A DNA stretch of 33,521 nucleotides. Origin: Cytauxzoon felis. Lineage: Eukaryota; Apicomplexa; Aconoidasida; Piroplasmida; Theileriidae. Under the pieces are notes generated by a model. It worked only from the letters and a program-made list of their open reading frames with translations, was not told the origin of the DNA and made no database searches. Shown here piece after piece: positions 21,967 through 32,500 of this stretch. How positions within the stretch are numbered: the stretch's first letter is position 1; each line of letters opens with the position of its first letter. The translations under genes and the position numbers were made by a program. The stretch covers positions 1-33,521 of the forward strand of contig JAIQCW010000212.1 in assembly GCA_020283715.1 (NCBI GenBank), read 5' to 3'.

Positions 21967-23494
21967 ATGAAGCCATCAAATACCTTTAGATGGGACTATA
22001 TATGTGTTACCATGCTTTTTTCATTTATGTATTTGTTTAATTATTGTTTGCAACTCATCGAAGGACATATCATTGATAATCACCACAACGTAAAATCGAT
22101 CGCAAATATTCCTTTAAATGTTCCTCTCAGATGTAAGTTTTAACAAATTATTATTTATAAATTAATATTATACTAAATTTATAGTCCACGATATGGATTC
22201 TATTGCTTTCATAACAACTAGGCAATCGGTTTCACATGGATATTTAACACACAATAATAATAAAATATCCGATTGTGATTCTTTTAGATTCAAGAATATA
22301 TCTTCATCCAGGATAGGTTTGGCAAACTCCAATAATCTATCTACCACCATAAAAGGGAAGAAGATCAGTAATGTACATCCTGTCAACTCTATTCCTGACA
22401 CAACTTCCCTTAACAAGAGTCTAAACGACAGATTTTATGATAATAAGTTGTTTAGTTTCAATTATGACAACATTAAATCCGTGATTAACAATTTAAGTAT
22501 TTTGGGGTTGTGGTATGCGGGTACTGTATTATACAATATTGAAAATAAGAAGGCACTAAACATTTTTCCATTACCAAGGACAGTTGCAGCATTACAAATG
22601 TATGTTAGTTTGCCTTTAATTTTTACTAGATGGTTTTTTGGGTTGAAGTCTATTCCAAAAATAAACGTTGAAGCAGTTGAGGATAATGAACAACGCATCA
22701 CTGGTGACGACACCCTATTAAATAAAATATCAAAAAGCGTTTCTAATAAGTTGTGTTATGCAAGAAACTTTATTAAGGCATATAAAAGTGTTATTATGCA
22801 GAGTGGCTATTTTTCGTTACTACACTTGTTGTCTGTAACAGCGTTAAGCGCAGGCGCTGTTGGCTTCGTACATATAGTAAAAGCAAGTGAACCAATTTTT
22901 GCTTCTATTATATCCCTTGTTACTGGGACTGTCACAATAACACCTTTAACATTTCTAACACTGTTGCCAATAGTTGGGGGTGTGGCATTATCGTCAATGA
23001 AAGAAGTTAACTTTTCAGCTACAGCCTTGGTAGCAACATTGACTTCAAACATTTTCTCATCGTTTAAAAGGATAGAAGCAAAGAGATTTTTTAATCAGGA
23101 TTTAAATCAAATAGGGTCTAACATAACGCCTTCTAACATATACTCACTAATTACTATATTCAGTACAATAATGTTAACCCCCCTAGCTCTTACCGAAAGA
23201 GAACGATGGAATGCAGTGTACAATTTCGCTATGGGAAAATACGGTAAAGAAGGATCATTAACTTTATTGAGACATGTTTTGTTATCCGGGTTGTATTATG
23301 CATTGTATAACGAAGTTTCATTTATAGCCTTATCTAAGCTTTCACCAATTACACATGCAGTTGCAAGCACAATCAAAAGGATATTCCTAATAATGACAAG
23401 TGTGGTGATTTTCAACGCAAAATTGACACCACAAGGATTGTATGGATCAGCAATGGCATTAATTGGAGCTCTACTCTATTCATTGTCTAAATGA
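21967..23494 (+). CDS. Plastid-type phosphate translocator (TPT family), probably apicoplast
   Basis: Drug/metabolite-superfamily antiporter exchanging phosphate for phosphorylated C3 compounds across plastid membranes. Exons 21967-22132 and 22185-23494 (intron 52 nt), 491 aa. Exon 1 encodes a hydrophobic ER leader (YICVTMLFSFMYLFNYCLQL) and the next ~80 residues are polar, basic and Asn/Ser-rich: together a bipartite apicoplast-targeting signal. The transporter follows: LGLWYAGTVLYNIENKKAL (TM1), LPRTVAALQMYVSLPLIF, FSLLHLLSVTALSAGAVGFV, HIVKASEPIFASIISLVTG (the family hallmark with Lys and Glu), TALVATLTSNIFSSFKRI, YNEVSFIALSKLSPITHAVA and KRIFLIMTSVVIFN. A bipartite leader suggests the inner-membrane form (by analogy with Plasmodium iTPT, inference). 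The start lies 20 bp after the helical-repeat gene's stop; the next gene, bS16, converges with 38 bp between stops. Confidence 0.88.
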
Positions 23495-23532
23495 TATACT
23501 CATTTTTATTAATTTAATAAGTTAGGCTGTTA

Positions 23533-24199
23533 TTATCTAACTATTTTATGTATTGTTTTAGTGGTGGTCGATGAATTCTCTTTATCTGATGTGTCGATGT
23601 CGCATAATTTCTCTATGGAGTCCTTCAATTCTTTTGGATAAACTCTATTCATTACCATCCTTGCGTGTGTTTCCTCAATATTTGGTGTATAGTTATCATC
23701 AGATACCTCATACTTAATGTGCTCATCTGATTGAAGAAATGCCCTTACTTGATTCAAATGGATGTTGTTGTGTTTCTCCGCAATTTTTGAGAGCAAATGA
23801 AAGTGGCCCTTAGTTCTTTCACCGAATCTCGGGGGAGGAGGAGGAATTAAGTTTGCGTGCGATAATGCCATTTGAACGGGTATGCCCATACCGCATCCAA
23901 CGGCTAACCAATATTTAATTCTACTAAATCTTAGTCTAATTTCACATAAGCTATCATGAGGTTCTCCTATAGCTGATGGTATAGGATTTATAGGTTTCCT
24001 CTGTAAACTACCCAGTACTTCCATATGCTTGCCATCACGAGGATCTCTTTGATTTGCTGCAACTAACACATGGAATTTTTTTCCTATAACTAGTTATAAT
24101 TTTAATATTATAGATACCTCTTTTTCCCATAACCTGGAACCTAAGCCTAGGAGGTCCTCGTGATCTAGAAAAATACGGAAGAAACAGCTTGGGTACCAT
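23533..24199 (-). CDS. Ribosomal protein bS16, probably mitochondrial
   Basis: Small-subunit protein of bacterial-type ribosomes. Exons 24199-24118 and 24083-23533 (intron 34 nt), 210 aa. The S16 core spans residues about 18-100: PPRLRFQVMGKRGKKFHVLV, ANQRDPRDGKHMEVLGSLQ, IRLRFSRIKYWLAVGCGM and IPVQMALSHANLIPPPP. These follow the bacterial order (RLxxxGxKxxPxY, DSRxPRDGRxIExLG, RxxYWLxxGAxPT). The splice joins MGKR to GKKF inside the conserved first strand, which confirms it. No ER leader is present, so the mitochondrion is likelier than the apicoplast. About 95 residues after the core are an unusual extension: basic, then ending with DTSDKENSSTTTKTIHKIVR. Bacterial S16 is only ~80-90 residues. 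Neighbour TFIP11 ends 147 bp upstream on the same strand. Confidence 0.85.
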
Positions 24200-24346
24200 G
24201 GCATACAAACATCAGTCTTCCATTTATCTAGATGCTATATAGAGATAATATAGGTGTAAAGATATAAATTATAAATAATTAATTAGTTTACTGTTTGAAT
24301 GTTATCGTGTAATTTTAGGTGGTGTTTGTATGAGTTGTAGAATATA

Positions 24347-26594
24347 CTATTTTGCGATGTTTAGCAGTTGTTCAATTGTGACCTCCCTAAGTTTTCCTTT
24401 TTCCATTAAAAATACAACTTGATTTAAAACAATTGTGGATTTTCCAAAGGCATATATTTGTTTTCCATCATAGAATCTTCCAACCCTGGGAATCATTGTT
24501 ATTCCATGTTGATTTGCAATGTCCTCTATCTTAGATAGTAAATCATCTATCTGTACATGTTTTACATTTTTATTCGTGTGTATTTTCTCAGTAACTTCGA
24601 TAGGATCCGAAGATGCCTTATCCATTAATTTTAGAGCATCTTTAAAAAATCGTTCAACGGTAGAAATCTTCATCAATTGAGGTGTGATAAGAGTTTTCCA
24701 TCCAATATACCATGTTATTACCTCATCGTAATTGCAAATTGGTGATCTCAACCAAGTTGAGAGGACCTTTATCCATCGTGGAAAGAATGAACTAGAAAAT
24801 ATTTCACCCATACGATCATAACCAATTACTTCTACCCATTTTATTGTATTTTCTATAGCCTCTGTTTCTTGGTTACTAGGATTTATTTCGATGGATTGCA
24901 GTGTATATGCGAGTATATTACTAATATGTGTCATGAGAGTGTCAGTATTGTTTTTATCCAACAACGTGTTCCAATTATTTAATACTGTCTTACATTTCAA
25001 TACATCATTTAATGTCCTATTTGACAAAGATGATTTCATGGATTCGACAAATTTCTCAACTAAATATGAAATTTCAGTTTCATTAAATATTGATAACCAT
25101 GGATGTATTATAATATGTGATATGTGTATATTTGAAGAATTAGACACGAATGTAATTAATCTATTAGTAATTAATTTTCCGAGTTCTGAGGATATATTAT
25201 CAATAAATTTTAATGTATCTATCCATAATTCGTATAACTTCAATCCAAATTCCGTTTCATAAACATTCCATTCGTCATTTAAAAATTGTGTTAATTGCTT
25301 TACGACAGATGTATTAACAATAGGTATGATCTTATTCAATATAGAACAGTGTTTAAAGAATGATGAACAATAGTTTAATACGTCAACACCTCTGTCAAAC
25401 TCTGAATAAATATCCCACTCGATATATATATAATCAAGCGTCAACTTGACACAATGTGCCGCAAGATCACCCAGCAATAAGGTATCAAACACAGCAGTAT
25501 CAAAATCAAATATAGACATTAATGAATCCAATAATTTATTCAATGCTGTTCTATATTTTTCCGGTGTAACTATATCATTGTTTACAGTATCATTAAAAGA
25601 ATTATATGATTCAAGTATGAATGATAACTTAGAATTGCATTTATCTATCAATTCATCATTTTCTTTGATTGCCTGTTTTAATCGAGCTTGTTCTAATATT
25701 AAATCCTGGTTAGTTTTTTCCAACTTCTTTCTGTTAATGAAGGCGTTCTTAAGAGAGTCTTCCGATAGTTTACATCTTTTATCCAATTCAATAATCAACT
25801 CATCTATATCATCAAGTCCTATACATGAACCTGTATATGATACCATGTTTTCAGAATCTCCATCACTATATTTTTTCCATCCGTTACTATAAAGAACAGT
25901 TTTTCTCTGGGATTTGTTCATATAATCGTCGTATCTTGATTTGTTACTATGAATAATATCATCTGATTCAAAACCATTATGTAATCCCATTTGATCATTT
26001 TTACCCTTAATTTCAATGGGTATCACCGTACCTGAACCATCTTTACCTAGTCCACCGCCTTTATATCCCATCTTTTGTAACATCTTGAGACCCTTTCCAT
26101 ACATCTTTTCCATGACATGAGAATTAATATTATTTATATCATTATCAGATTTGTTAATATGTTTATTCGTATTAACTCCTAAATGCGGTAAATTTTTTTT
26201 TAGCTCTTAAAATTGTCATTGGATACATTGTATCATCGCCATCATCCTCAGATAGATCATCTGCAATAATTCTGTCAATAAAATCATCATCAGAGTTAAT
26301 ATCCATACGTAATCTCTTGTCTGTTGTACTATCAGATACTTTCTGATGTTCGTTAGATCCGTCATTTTCAGATAAATTGAGTAGCCCAGCAGATTCAAAC
26401 ATAGTATCGTTATTTTCAACATCAAATTTTGAAACACCTTCCGAAAATAATGTTTTGGACTTCCGTTTTTTGGAGTCATGCGATCTGTTTCCGAATATAT
26501 ATGGTGAGTAATATTCTTCATCTGATGGTTCAGAGTCCGAACCTCCAAATACCCCGTATATGTTTTTATTACGGCTAAGAGAATTATTTACCAT
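24347..26594 (-). CDS. TFIP11/Ntr1-like G-patch splicing factor (frame change at A9)
   Basis: Family role: TFIP11 (yeast Ntr1/Spp382) recruits and activates the DEAH helicase Prp43/DHX15 for spliceosome disassembly. Two frames are needed. From 26594 an acidic, Lys/Ser-rich N-terminal region resembles the family (IYGVFGGSDSEPSDEEYY), with a KKRKSK basic patch. From about 26200 to 24347 the second frame carries a G-patch (KGLKMLQKMGYKGGGLGK), a coiled coil (residues ~110-160 of this part), and the GCF-like C-terminal domain: IIIHPWLSIFNE, FFPRWIKVLSTWL, EVITWYIGWKTLI and VGRFYDGKQIYAFGKSTIVL. The frames meet at nine A's (minus strand, 26201-26193): reading eight would join them into ~748 aa, close to human 837. 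A 103-nt intron (26308-26206) is the other option. In a genome with such small introns the gene matters for splicing turnover. Confidence 0.82.
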
Positions 26595-26728
26595 TTTATT
26601 TAATGCGATATATAATGATTGAACATCACAATCATAGTAGTTTATAGGTAATACACATTATGTGATGAATGTCATGTCATTCCGAATTATTTTTATTATA
26701 CATATTAATTTACAAATATTATTAAAAA
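26595..26728. promoter_or_regulatory. Divergent spacer, TFIP11 / DDEL protein
   Basis: A 134-bp AT-rich spacer between two divergent start codons, presumably holding both promoters. It contains TGTGATGAATGTCATGTCATTCC (26660-26682) with a repeated GTCAT element; nothing else is notable. Confidence 0.35.
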
Positions 26729-27610
26729 ATGTATAAAATATTGCTATTATTAGTATTTATCAGTGATTTGTCCTTAGTTTGCTGTGCTTCGGAGGATTCG
26801 AAGGTAATATACGATTTTTAATTTTTCATACTTGTTAACAGGTGTTTAGCGTAAACTTCGTTTTTAATGGGAATTTATTTACTGAAAATGTTGAACCAAA
26901 TAGGTGTAGCTTGTTATCTTTGCTTGATTCAGTAATAAGTCGTAGCAGTCTACCTTATACATCAGTTTTAGATAACCCTACTCATTGGACAGTCTTTCTT
27001 AATAATAATAAATTTCCTACAACGGGATGTAATGAAAAAAATGGAGAAGAAGATTTAGTTGATTTAAAGGGTGATGACTACGTGTATGTATTTTTCAATG
27101 AGTCGGTTAGTTGATGTCATTGTAATTTAATAAATATTATTAGGGACTCAATGATTTGTCATATTCCGGTAGTTACATAAAGTATGTATCAAAGTTTTTC
27201 AACCAACATGTAAAATCTGAGCGCGAAAAATTGAAAAAGAAGAAGTCAGGAAAAGGAGATGGCGAATTAGCCAATTTGTTGAGTTCTCTTCTTAAATCTG
27301 ATAATTTAAATAATCTGGTAAAGGTTAGTTTTTAATTAATAATTGCATATTGTATAGGGATTTTTGTCCGATGGTGGCAAAGATGCTCTGTTAAGCCTTT
27401 TTTCTGCTTTATCTCACAAATCAAATACCAAGTCTGAAGGAAAAAAAGAACGTAAAGATAAAGACGGTGATCATGGTAAAAAGGTCAAGGTATTAATATA
27501 AATTTATAAATGTAATTTATATATAGGGAACTCTTGACAAGGTCGAAAGACCATTATTGGATGGAAAGAGTGAATCAAGTGGTCACAAAGATACGGATGA
27601 TGAATTATAA
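26729..27610 (+). CDS. Small secretory-pathway protein ending in DDEL
   Basis: Family not recognised. Exons 26729-26803, 26842-27105, 27144-27323, 27358-27489, 27527-27610; introns 34-38 nt; 244 aa. Exon 1 is almost exactly a signal peptide (MYKILLLLVFISDLSLVCCA). Exon 2 is an ordered domain with FSVNFVFNGNLF, two Cys, HWTVFLNNNKF and DDYVYVFFNES. Exon 3 carries a Lys-rich stretch (KLKKKKSGK) and a leucine helix (ELANLLSSLLKS); exon 4 repeats that theme (DALLSLFSALSHKS then KKERKDKDGDHGKKVK). Exon 5 ends KDTDDEL, a KDEL/HDEL-type ER retrieval signal. Signal peptide plus retrieval signal predicts a soluble ER-lumen protein. Every exon length is a multiple of three and every intron is phase 0. 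The start is fixed by the signal peptide. It converges with the next gene, with 5 bp between stops. Confidence 0.78.
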
Positions 27611-27615
27611 ATTAT

Positions 27616-29057
27616 TTACAAGTTTATATTGAATGATATTCCTAAATTGCCTGGAAATACTCCATGTGTAAATCCATATGGGCCTAGCAAATGTGCACTT
27701 TCATCTGGTACACAGCTTATTTGTAAATTACCTTTACTCCTAATAAATTCTTAAAGAATTGATTAAAGTAAATATACCTTTGTATTGTACCGGCAATATT
27801 GAGATTACTATCTGGCATGCGATATGCGAAACCACAACTAAATGGTGAACCTTGTGTTGTGTTGTTTAATTGCTTTTGATATAAATCGATTTGTTGTTGT
27901 TGTTCCGTGATTAACTTCATCAATTTATTTTTTTCTACATTATTATCTACATGATTATGTAATAACTTCTTAGCACCGATATTTATATTGGTAGAGATAT
28001 ATTTAAATTCATCTACATCCTTTTCTACATTCCATTTGTTTAACAAATATATAAACATAGTTGGATATGATAGTTCAAGAGAATAATATAATAAATCAGT
28101 GATATCTTTTAATGGATAATTAATAGCTTTCAATATTAATTCCATAAATCTCCTATAATGTTCGGAATTAGAGTTACAATTGTAATAATTATTTAACTTA
28201 AAAAAGAAGGGAATAAGATTGTGTAAGTCCTTCAAGAATTCCTTTTGTAATGATATTATAAACTGTTTATGGGTAAGATTAATAAGGTCAGAAATTGATT
28301 TATTATTAGATGTACCATTAAATAATTTAGATGTATATAATAATTTCAAATTTGTAATACATTGTCTATGAATAGTAAATAATTGATCTTGTAATTTTAC
28401 TAACATATCAACAAGTTCATGAAATCTAATTTTATTATATTCTTCATAATTATGTGGCATAATTCGGGAAAAAATTCTAAATATACCTTTACCATTAGGT
28501 AAAGTGGTCATATTTATATATTGTAAAACTGCCCCCAATAATAAATTTTCTAGATTAGTATTAGTATTAACAATAGACTTCATAATAGAAGTATCATCCT
28601 TTGTATTATAGACATAAATCTCATCAAATGAGAAAAAGGATTTATTAGATAGAATATTAGGAACTGCATTGCAAATAGAATTTTTTACAGCCGCACATAA
28701 AACGCTATAATTAGATGATAATACATCACCTTTGTGACTTATATTATTGTTTAATAAATCAGCAAAATACTTAACATCATTCATCCTTACATTCGAATTT
28801 TTATCTGTGTTATCTATAGTCGGTATAACACATAAATTTTTACTGCGTTGTAACCCAGTATACCAATTAGAGTTATAGTTGTCAATATTTGACAAGCTAG
28901 GAATAGCTCTAAAGTTATGAGAAATATTATTAAGAGTATTAAACCTTGAAATAAAGGGTCTAGAAACTTTTTTTATACCAAATACCCAGTTACCGTAAAA
29001 AATCAAAAATATCATCAACAATGCAGGGTTTTTATTTACCCTAAAGTGATTAGACAT
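27616..29057 (-). CDS. Unknown protein with N-terminal signal
   Basis: Family not recognised. Exons 29057-27778 and 27739-27616, intron 38 nt, 467 aa. The N-terminus has a hydrophobic segment after a short basic stretch (PALLMIFLIFYGNWVFG, residues 11-27), a signal peptide or signal anchor, followed by a basic KKVSRPFISRF that could be the start of an apicoplast transit peptide. The middle is Asn/Ile/Leu-rich and helical. A Gln-rich helix (ITEQQQQIDLYQKQLN) precedes a distinct C-terminal domain of ~65 residues: SPFSCGFAYRMPDSNLNIAG and, across the splice, ISCVPDESAHLLGPYGFTHG and PGNLGISFNINL. That C-terminus is Gly/Pro-rich, unlike the rest, and looks constrained. Without splicing the frame would stop at 27717 and lose it. 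Location (secreted, ER or apicoplast) is undecided. Confidence 0.7.
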
Positions 29058-29581
29058 TACTGATATGATAAAATATATAATATAAATGTTACATCAGCTA
29101 AATACAAGAATGAAATAAGAAAAAATATGTCAAAATAATTAATGATTATTTGCTAGACAAACATAATGTCTTATAAATTCCTGGTATGAATTGTTATAAA
29201 CTCAATACTATATTATTAATATACACAAAATAAATAAACAAAAACAATATTAGAAATTTTTTATATTAATAAGTCCAAGGCGTTATTGTCACTCAATATT
29301 GTAACGCCCGATTAGCGTCAGATTATAGATCAATGAGATTTTAAAATAAATGTGTTTATGACTTCTTATTTAATATTGGGATATTTTTGGCTATATTTAT
29401 TAGGTTTAAATACTAAATTTTATTTTATCATGATATTGAGATTTTTTTAATTTTCACACATGTTTTCACGATTATCCAATGTTCCTTATTATTTATGAAT
29501 ATTTATCATTAATTATCTGATTGATGTTCAAATTTTGAGTGTTTAGTGATTTAGATAGGTTTGCACATAGCTTGAATAATA
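29058..29581. promoter_or_regulatory. Divergent intergenic region, unknown gene / ATP4
   Basis: 524 bp between divergent genes, strongly AT-rich. No open frame or RNA gene supported. A GC-richer patch AAGTCCAAGGCGTT...GTAACGCCCGATTAGCGTC (29272-29320) contains AACGCC/GGCGTT as an inverted pair (GGCGTT 29279-29284, AACGCC 29302-29307). It may be a regulatory element for the ATP4 gene. Function is inferred from position only. Confidence 0.4.
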
Positions 29582-32500
29582 ATGACCAATGAAGATCATG
29601 GGAATCCTGTCCCACCTATTTTAAAAAAAACAGCAACGAAGCCACATGACGGTGAAGCTCATGTGTATAGAGCACAAATACAGGAACCCGAATCTCATAG
29701 TATCTCATTTAGTATTCATCCACAACCCTCGTTCGGTGTTGTAGAGTCTCTTTCTAGGATCCTCCCATCTCCTAGCTTCGCTGGGTTTGCAGATGCTGTT
29801 GAATTGGATGTTATTCAACGGTTGTCTATGTCATACCTTAATCCTGAGGATTTAATCGAAATTGTAAAGTCCCAAGATGTTACTCGGTTCAAATCGGCAA
29901 TTGATATTGTAGAAAAAACACAACCTACTACAGGTCGATCACATTATGCGGTCGCTACTATTGAGCAAATTATGGAAGAATTCAGTGTACAAGATTTGAC
30001 ACAGGGTTTGTCGCCTTCACAGGTTATTCTAAATCGTGAACTGTACGGTCGCAACGTATTAGAAGTTGGTCGTGCAGAACCAATTTGGAGGATTTATTTA
30101 AGTCAGTTCTGTAGTTTTGTCATTGCTTTGCTATTTGTGGCTGCTATAGCAAGTTTTATTCTTAATAATCCAGTTGAAGGAGGTTTTATACTTGTGATAA
30201 TGAACATTAATGCCATATTGGCAACATATATGGAAAAATCTGCTGCGAATGTTCTTGAAAATTTGGCAAAAATATCGTCACCCAATTGTACTGTTATTCG
30301 TGGTGGATCATTAACTGTTTTAGATTCTAAAGAGGTTGTTCCTGGTGATGTAATCATGCTTAAGACCGGAGATACGGTTCCTGCTGATGTTAGACTCTTT
30401 GAGATTATGGAATTGCGCATCAATGAGTCATTATTAACTGGTGAATCTGAAGATATTAAGAAAACTATTGAGGCTGCTGATTTAGACTCGCCTTTCTCTT
30501 CTAATTTATGCTTTGCATCTACATCAGTCACGGCAGGTTCTGCTAGGGCCATAGTTGTTAATACTGGTATGAATACACAAGTTGGTAAGATTGCCAAACA
30601 ATTAAAGAAAGCATCCGAGGGGTCCAAACTCACTCCATTACAGCGTGGTCTTAATAAATTGGGCGGTATTATTGGTATTATTTCTGCGTGCGTTTTAGTG
30701 TGTATCGTTGTTGTTGCCGTTGTAACTGGATTTGACGATCCTACACGACCAGACTCAAACAGAACGTTATCAATAGTTCTTTTAGCAGTAGGTTTCGCTG
30801 CATCATCTATTCCAGAAGGACTTCCTATGGTAGTAACAATATCTTTATCTCTTGGTGCCAAAGATATGGCTGCTCGCAATGCCAATATGAGGAAGCTTCC
30901 AGCCGTAGAAACTCTGGGTTGTTGTTCTATAATATGCACTGACAAAACGGGTACTTTAACTGAAGGAAAAATGACGGCCACTACCGTAGTCACTTTCAGG
31001 AATGACAATTCAGAATTCCTTTCCAGCAGTTATTTATTTTATCCAACACACGGCTTAAGTCCTGTTGGTGGTGTATTTAGACCAGAAGATTTGACACAGG
31101 AATATAAAAACACTTTATCCAAGTTATCTAAAAAGGTTGATTCATTTGCTTCTGTTGATAAAAATGTTGTCGGTACAGACTCTGTTGGTGTTGAGTCAAA
31201 GCATATTAAAACATGTATGTTATCTGCTTATTTGAACTCCTATGGTACTTCATTAACCAAAGACAGTACAACACAACGTTGGACTAGTGTTGGTAGTATG
31301 ACAGAGACCCCATTAATAGCTGCCGCTACTAAATGTGGCTTAGGTAATGTTTTAAATTCTTTCGATACCACACATCAAACCTATTCAAGAGTAGAAAACT
31401 TGGAAGTACCATTTTCTTCAGTTCGTAAAATGATGTGCACTGTGCATAAACTACCTAATGCAAATGTGTTTGGGGATTTAAATTTGAATAAACCAAATGG
31501 GCCACCTTTTACACACGTTGTGGCAATGAAGGGAGCTCCAGATATTTTGGCTCCAAGATGTAAACTTGTTCTAAGAAATGATAACGATAATTTATATATT
31601 GATTGGGAATCATTTTCAAGGGGTTTGGCAAACAATATGGATGTAATTAACTCACATAATATTAATTTATCTTCTAAAGCCTTGAGGGTATTGTTATTGG
31701 CTTTGTGTCCATTGACCGATAAAGATATTGAAGAATTGTCTAAATGTGAGGATGCTGATGAAAGATTGGATTGTATACTTGGTCGTGGTACATTTTCAGG
31801 ACTACCTATAGTATTGTTGGGTTTCGTAGGGAGCATAGATCCACCACGTCATGGTGTTCGTGAGGCAATAGCAACTTGTGAAAGAGCTGGTGTTCGTGTT
31901 ATAATGATTACTGGTGATCAGACGACTACCGCTGCTGCTATTGCTAAAGATATTGGTTTAATAAAAACTGTTGAAGATGATCTTTTAGAAAATGCTATTG
32001 AATGTAGTAAGCTGCACATTTCCGAAGATCATACAAATACCTATTTACCCGACTATCAATTGGATGAAATAACTTCAAAGTATTCTGTATTCTGTAGAGC
32101 ACAACCTGAGGATAAGGTTACTATTGTAGATTCATTGAAAAGACAGGGATATCTAACTGCAATGACAGGTGATGGTGTTAATGATGCTGCCGCATTGAAG
32201 ACTGCTGATATAGGTATATCTATGGGTATAAATGGTACAGATGTGGCCAAATGTGCATCAGAAATGGTGCTTTTGGATGACAACTTTTGTACGATTGTTA
32301 ATGCTATTGAATCCGGTAGAACTATTTACGCTAATATTCAGAAGTTCGTATCATTTTTATTGGGAACTAATATTGGTGAAATATTGTACTTAACTGTATC
32401 AATATTAATAAGTACATTACCTCCTGTAGAAGCGTTACAGATATTATTTTTGAATTTTATGACTGATGGTTGTCCAGCAGTAGCTATTTCACGCGAACCG

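Noticed and set aside
24891..25892. Two plus-strand frames (123 and 148 codons) opposite TFIP11
   Set aside because: They are antisense to the conserved TFIP11 domains and have no recognisable motif or start context.
26216..26548. 110-codon minus-strand frame in the TFIP11 N-terminal region
   Set aside because: The overlapping frame from 26594 has the acidic, YG-containing N-terminus typical of TFIP11; the other reads as a shadow and does not lead into the G-patch frame.
30103..31008. 301-codon frame antisense to ATP4
   Set aside because: Long antisense frames arise easily opposite a highly conserved, codon-biased ATPase; no start context, motif or intron pattern supports a gene.
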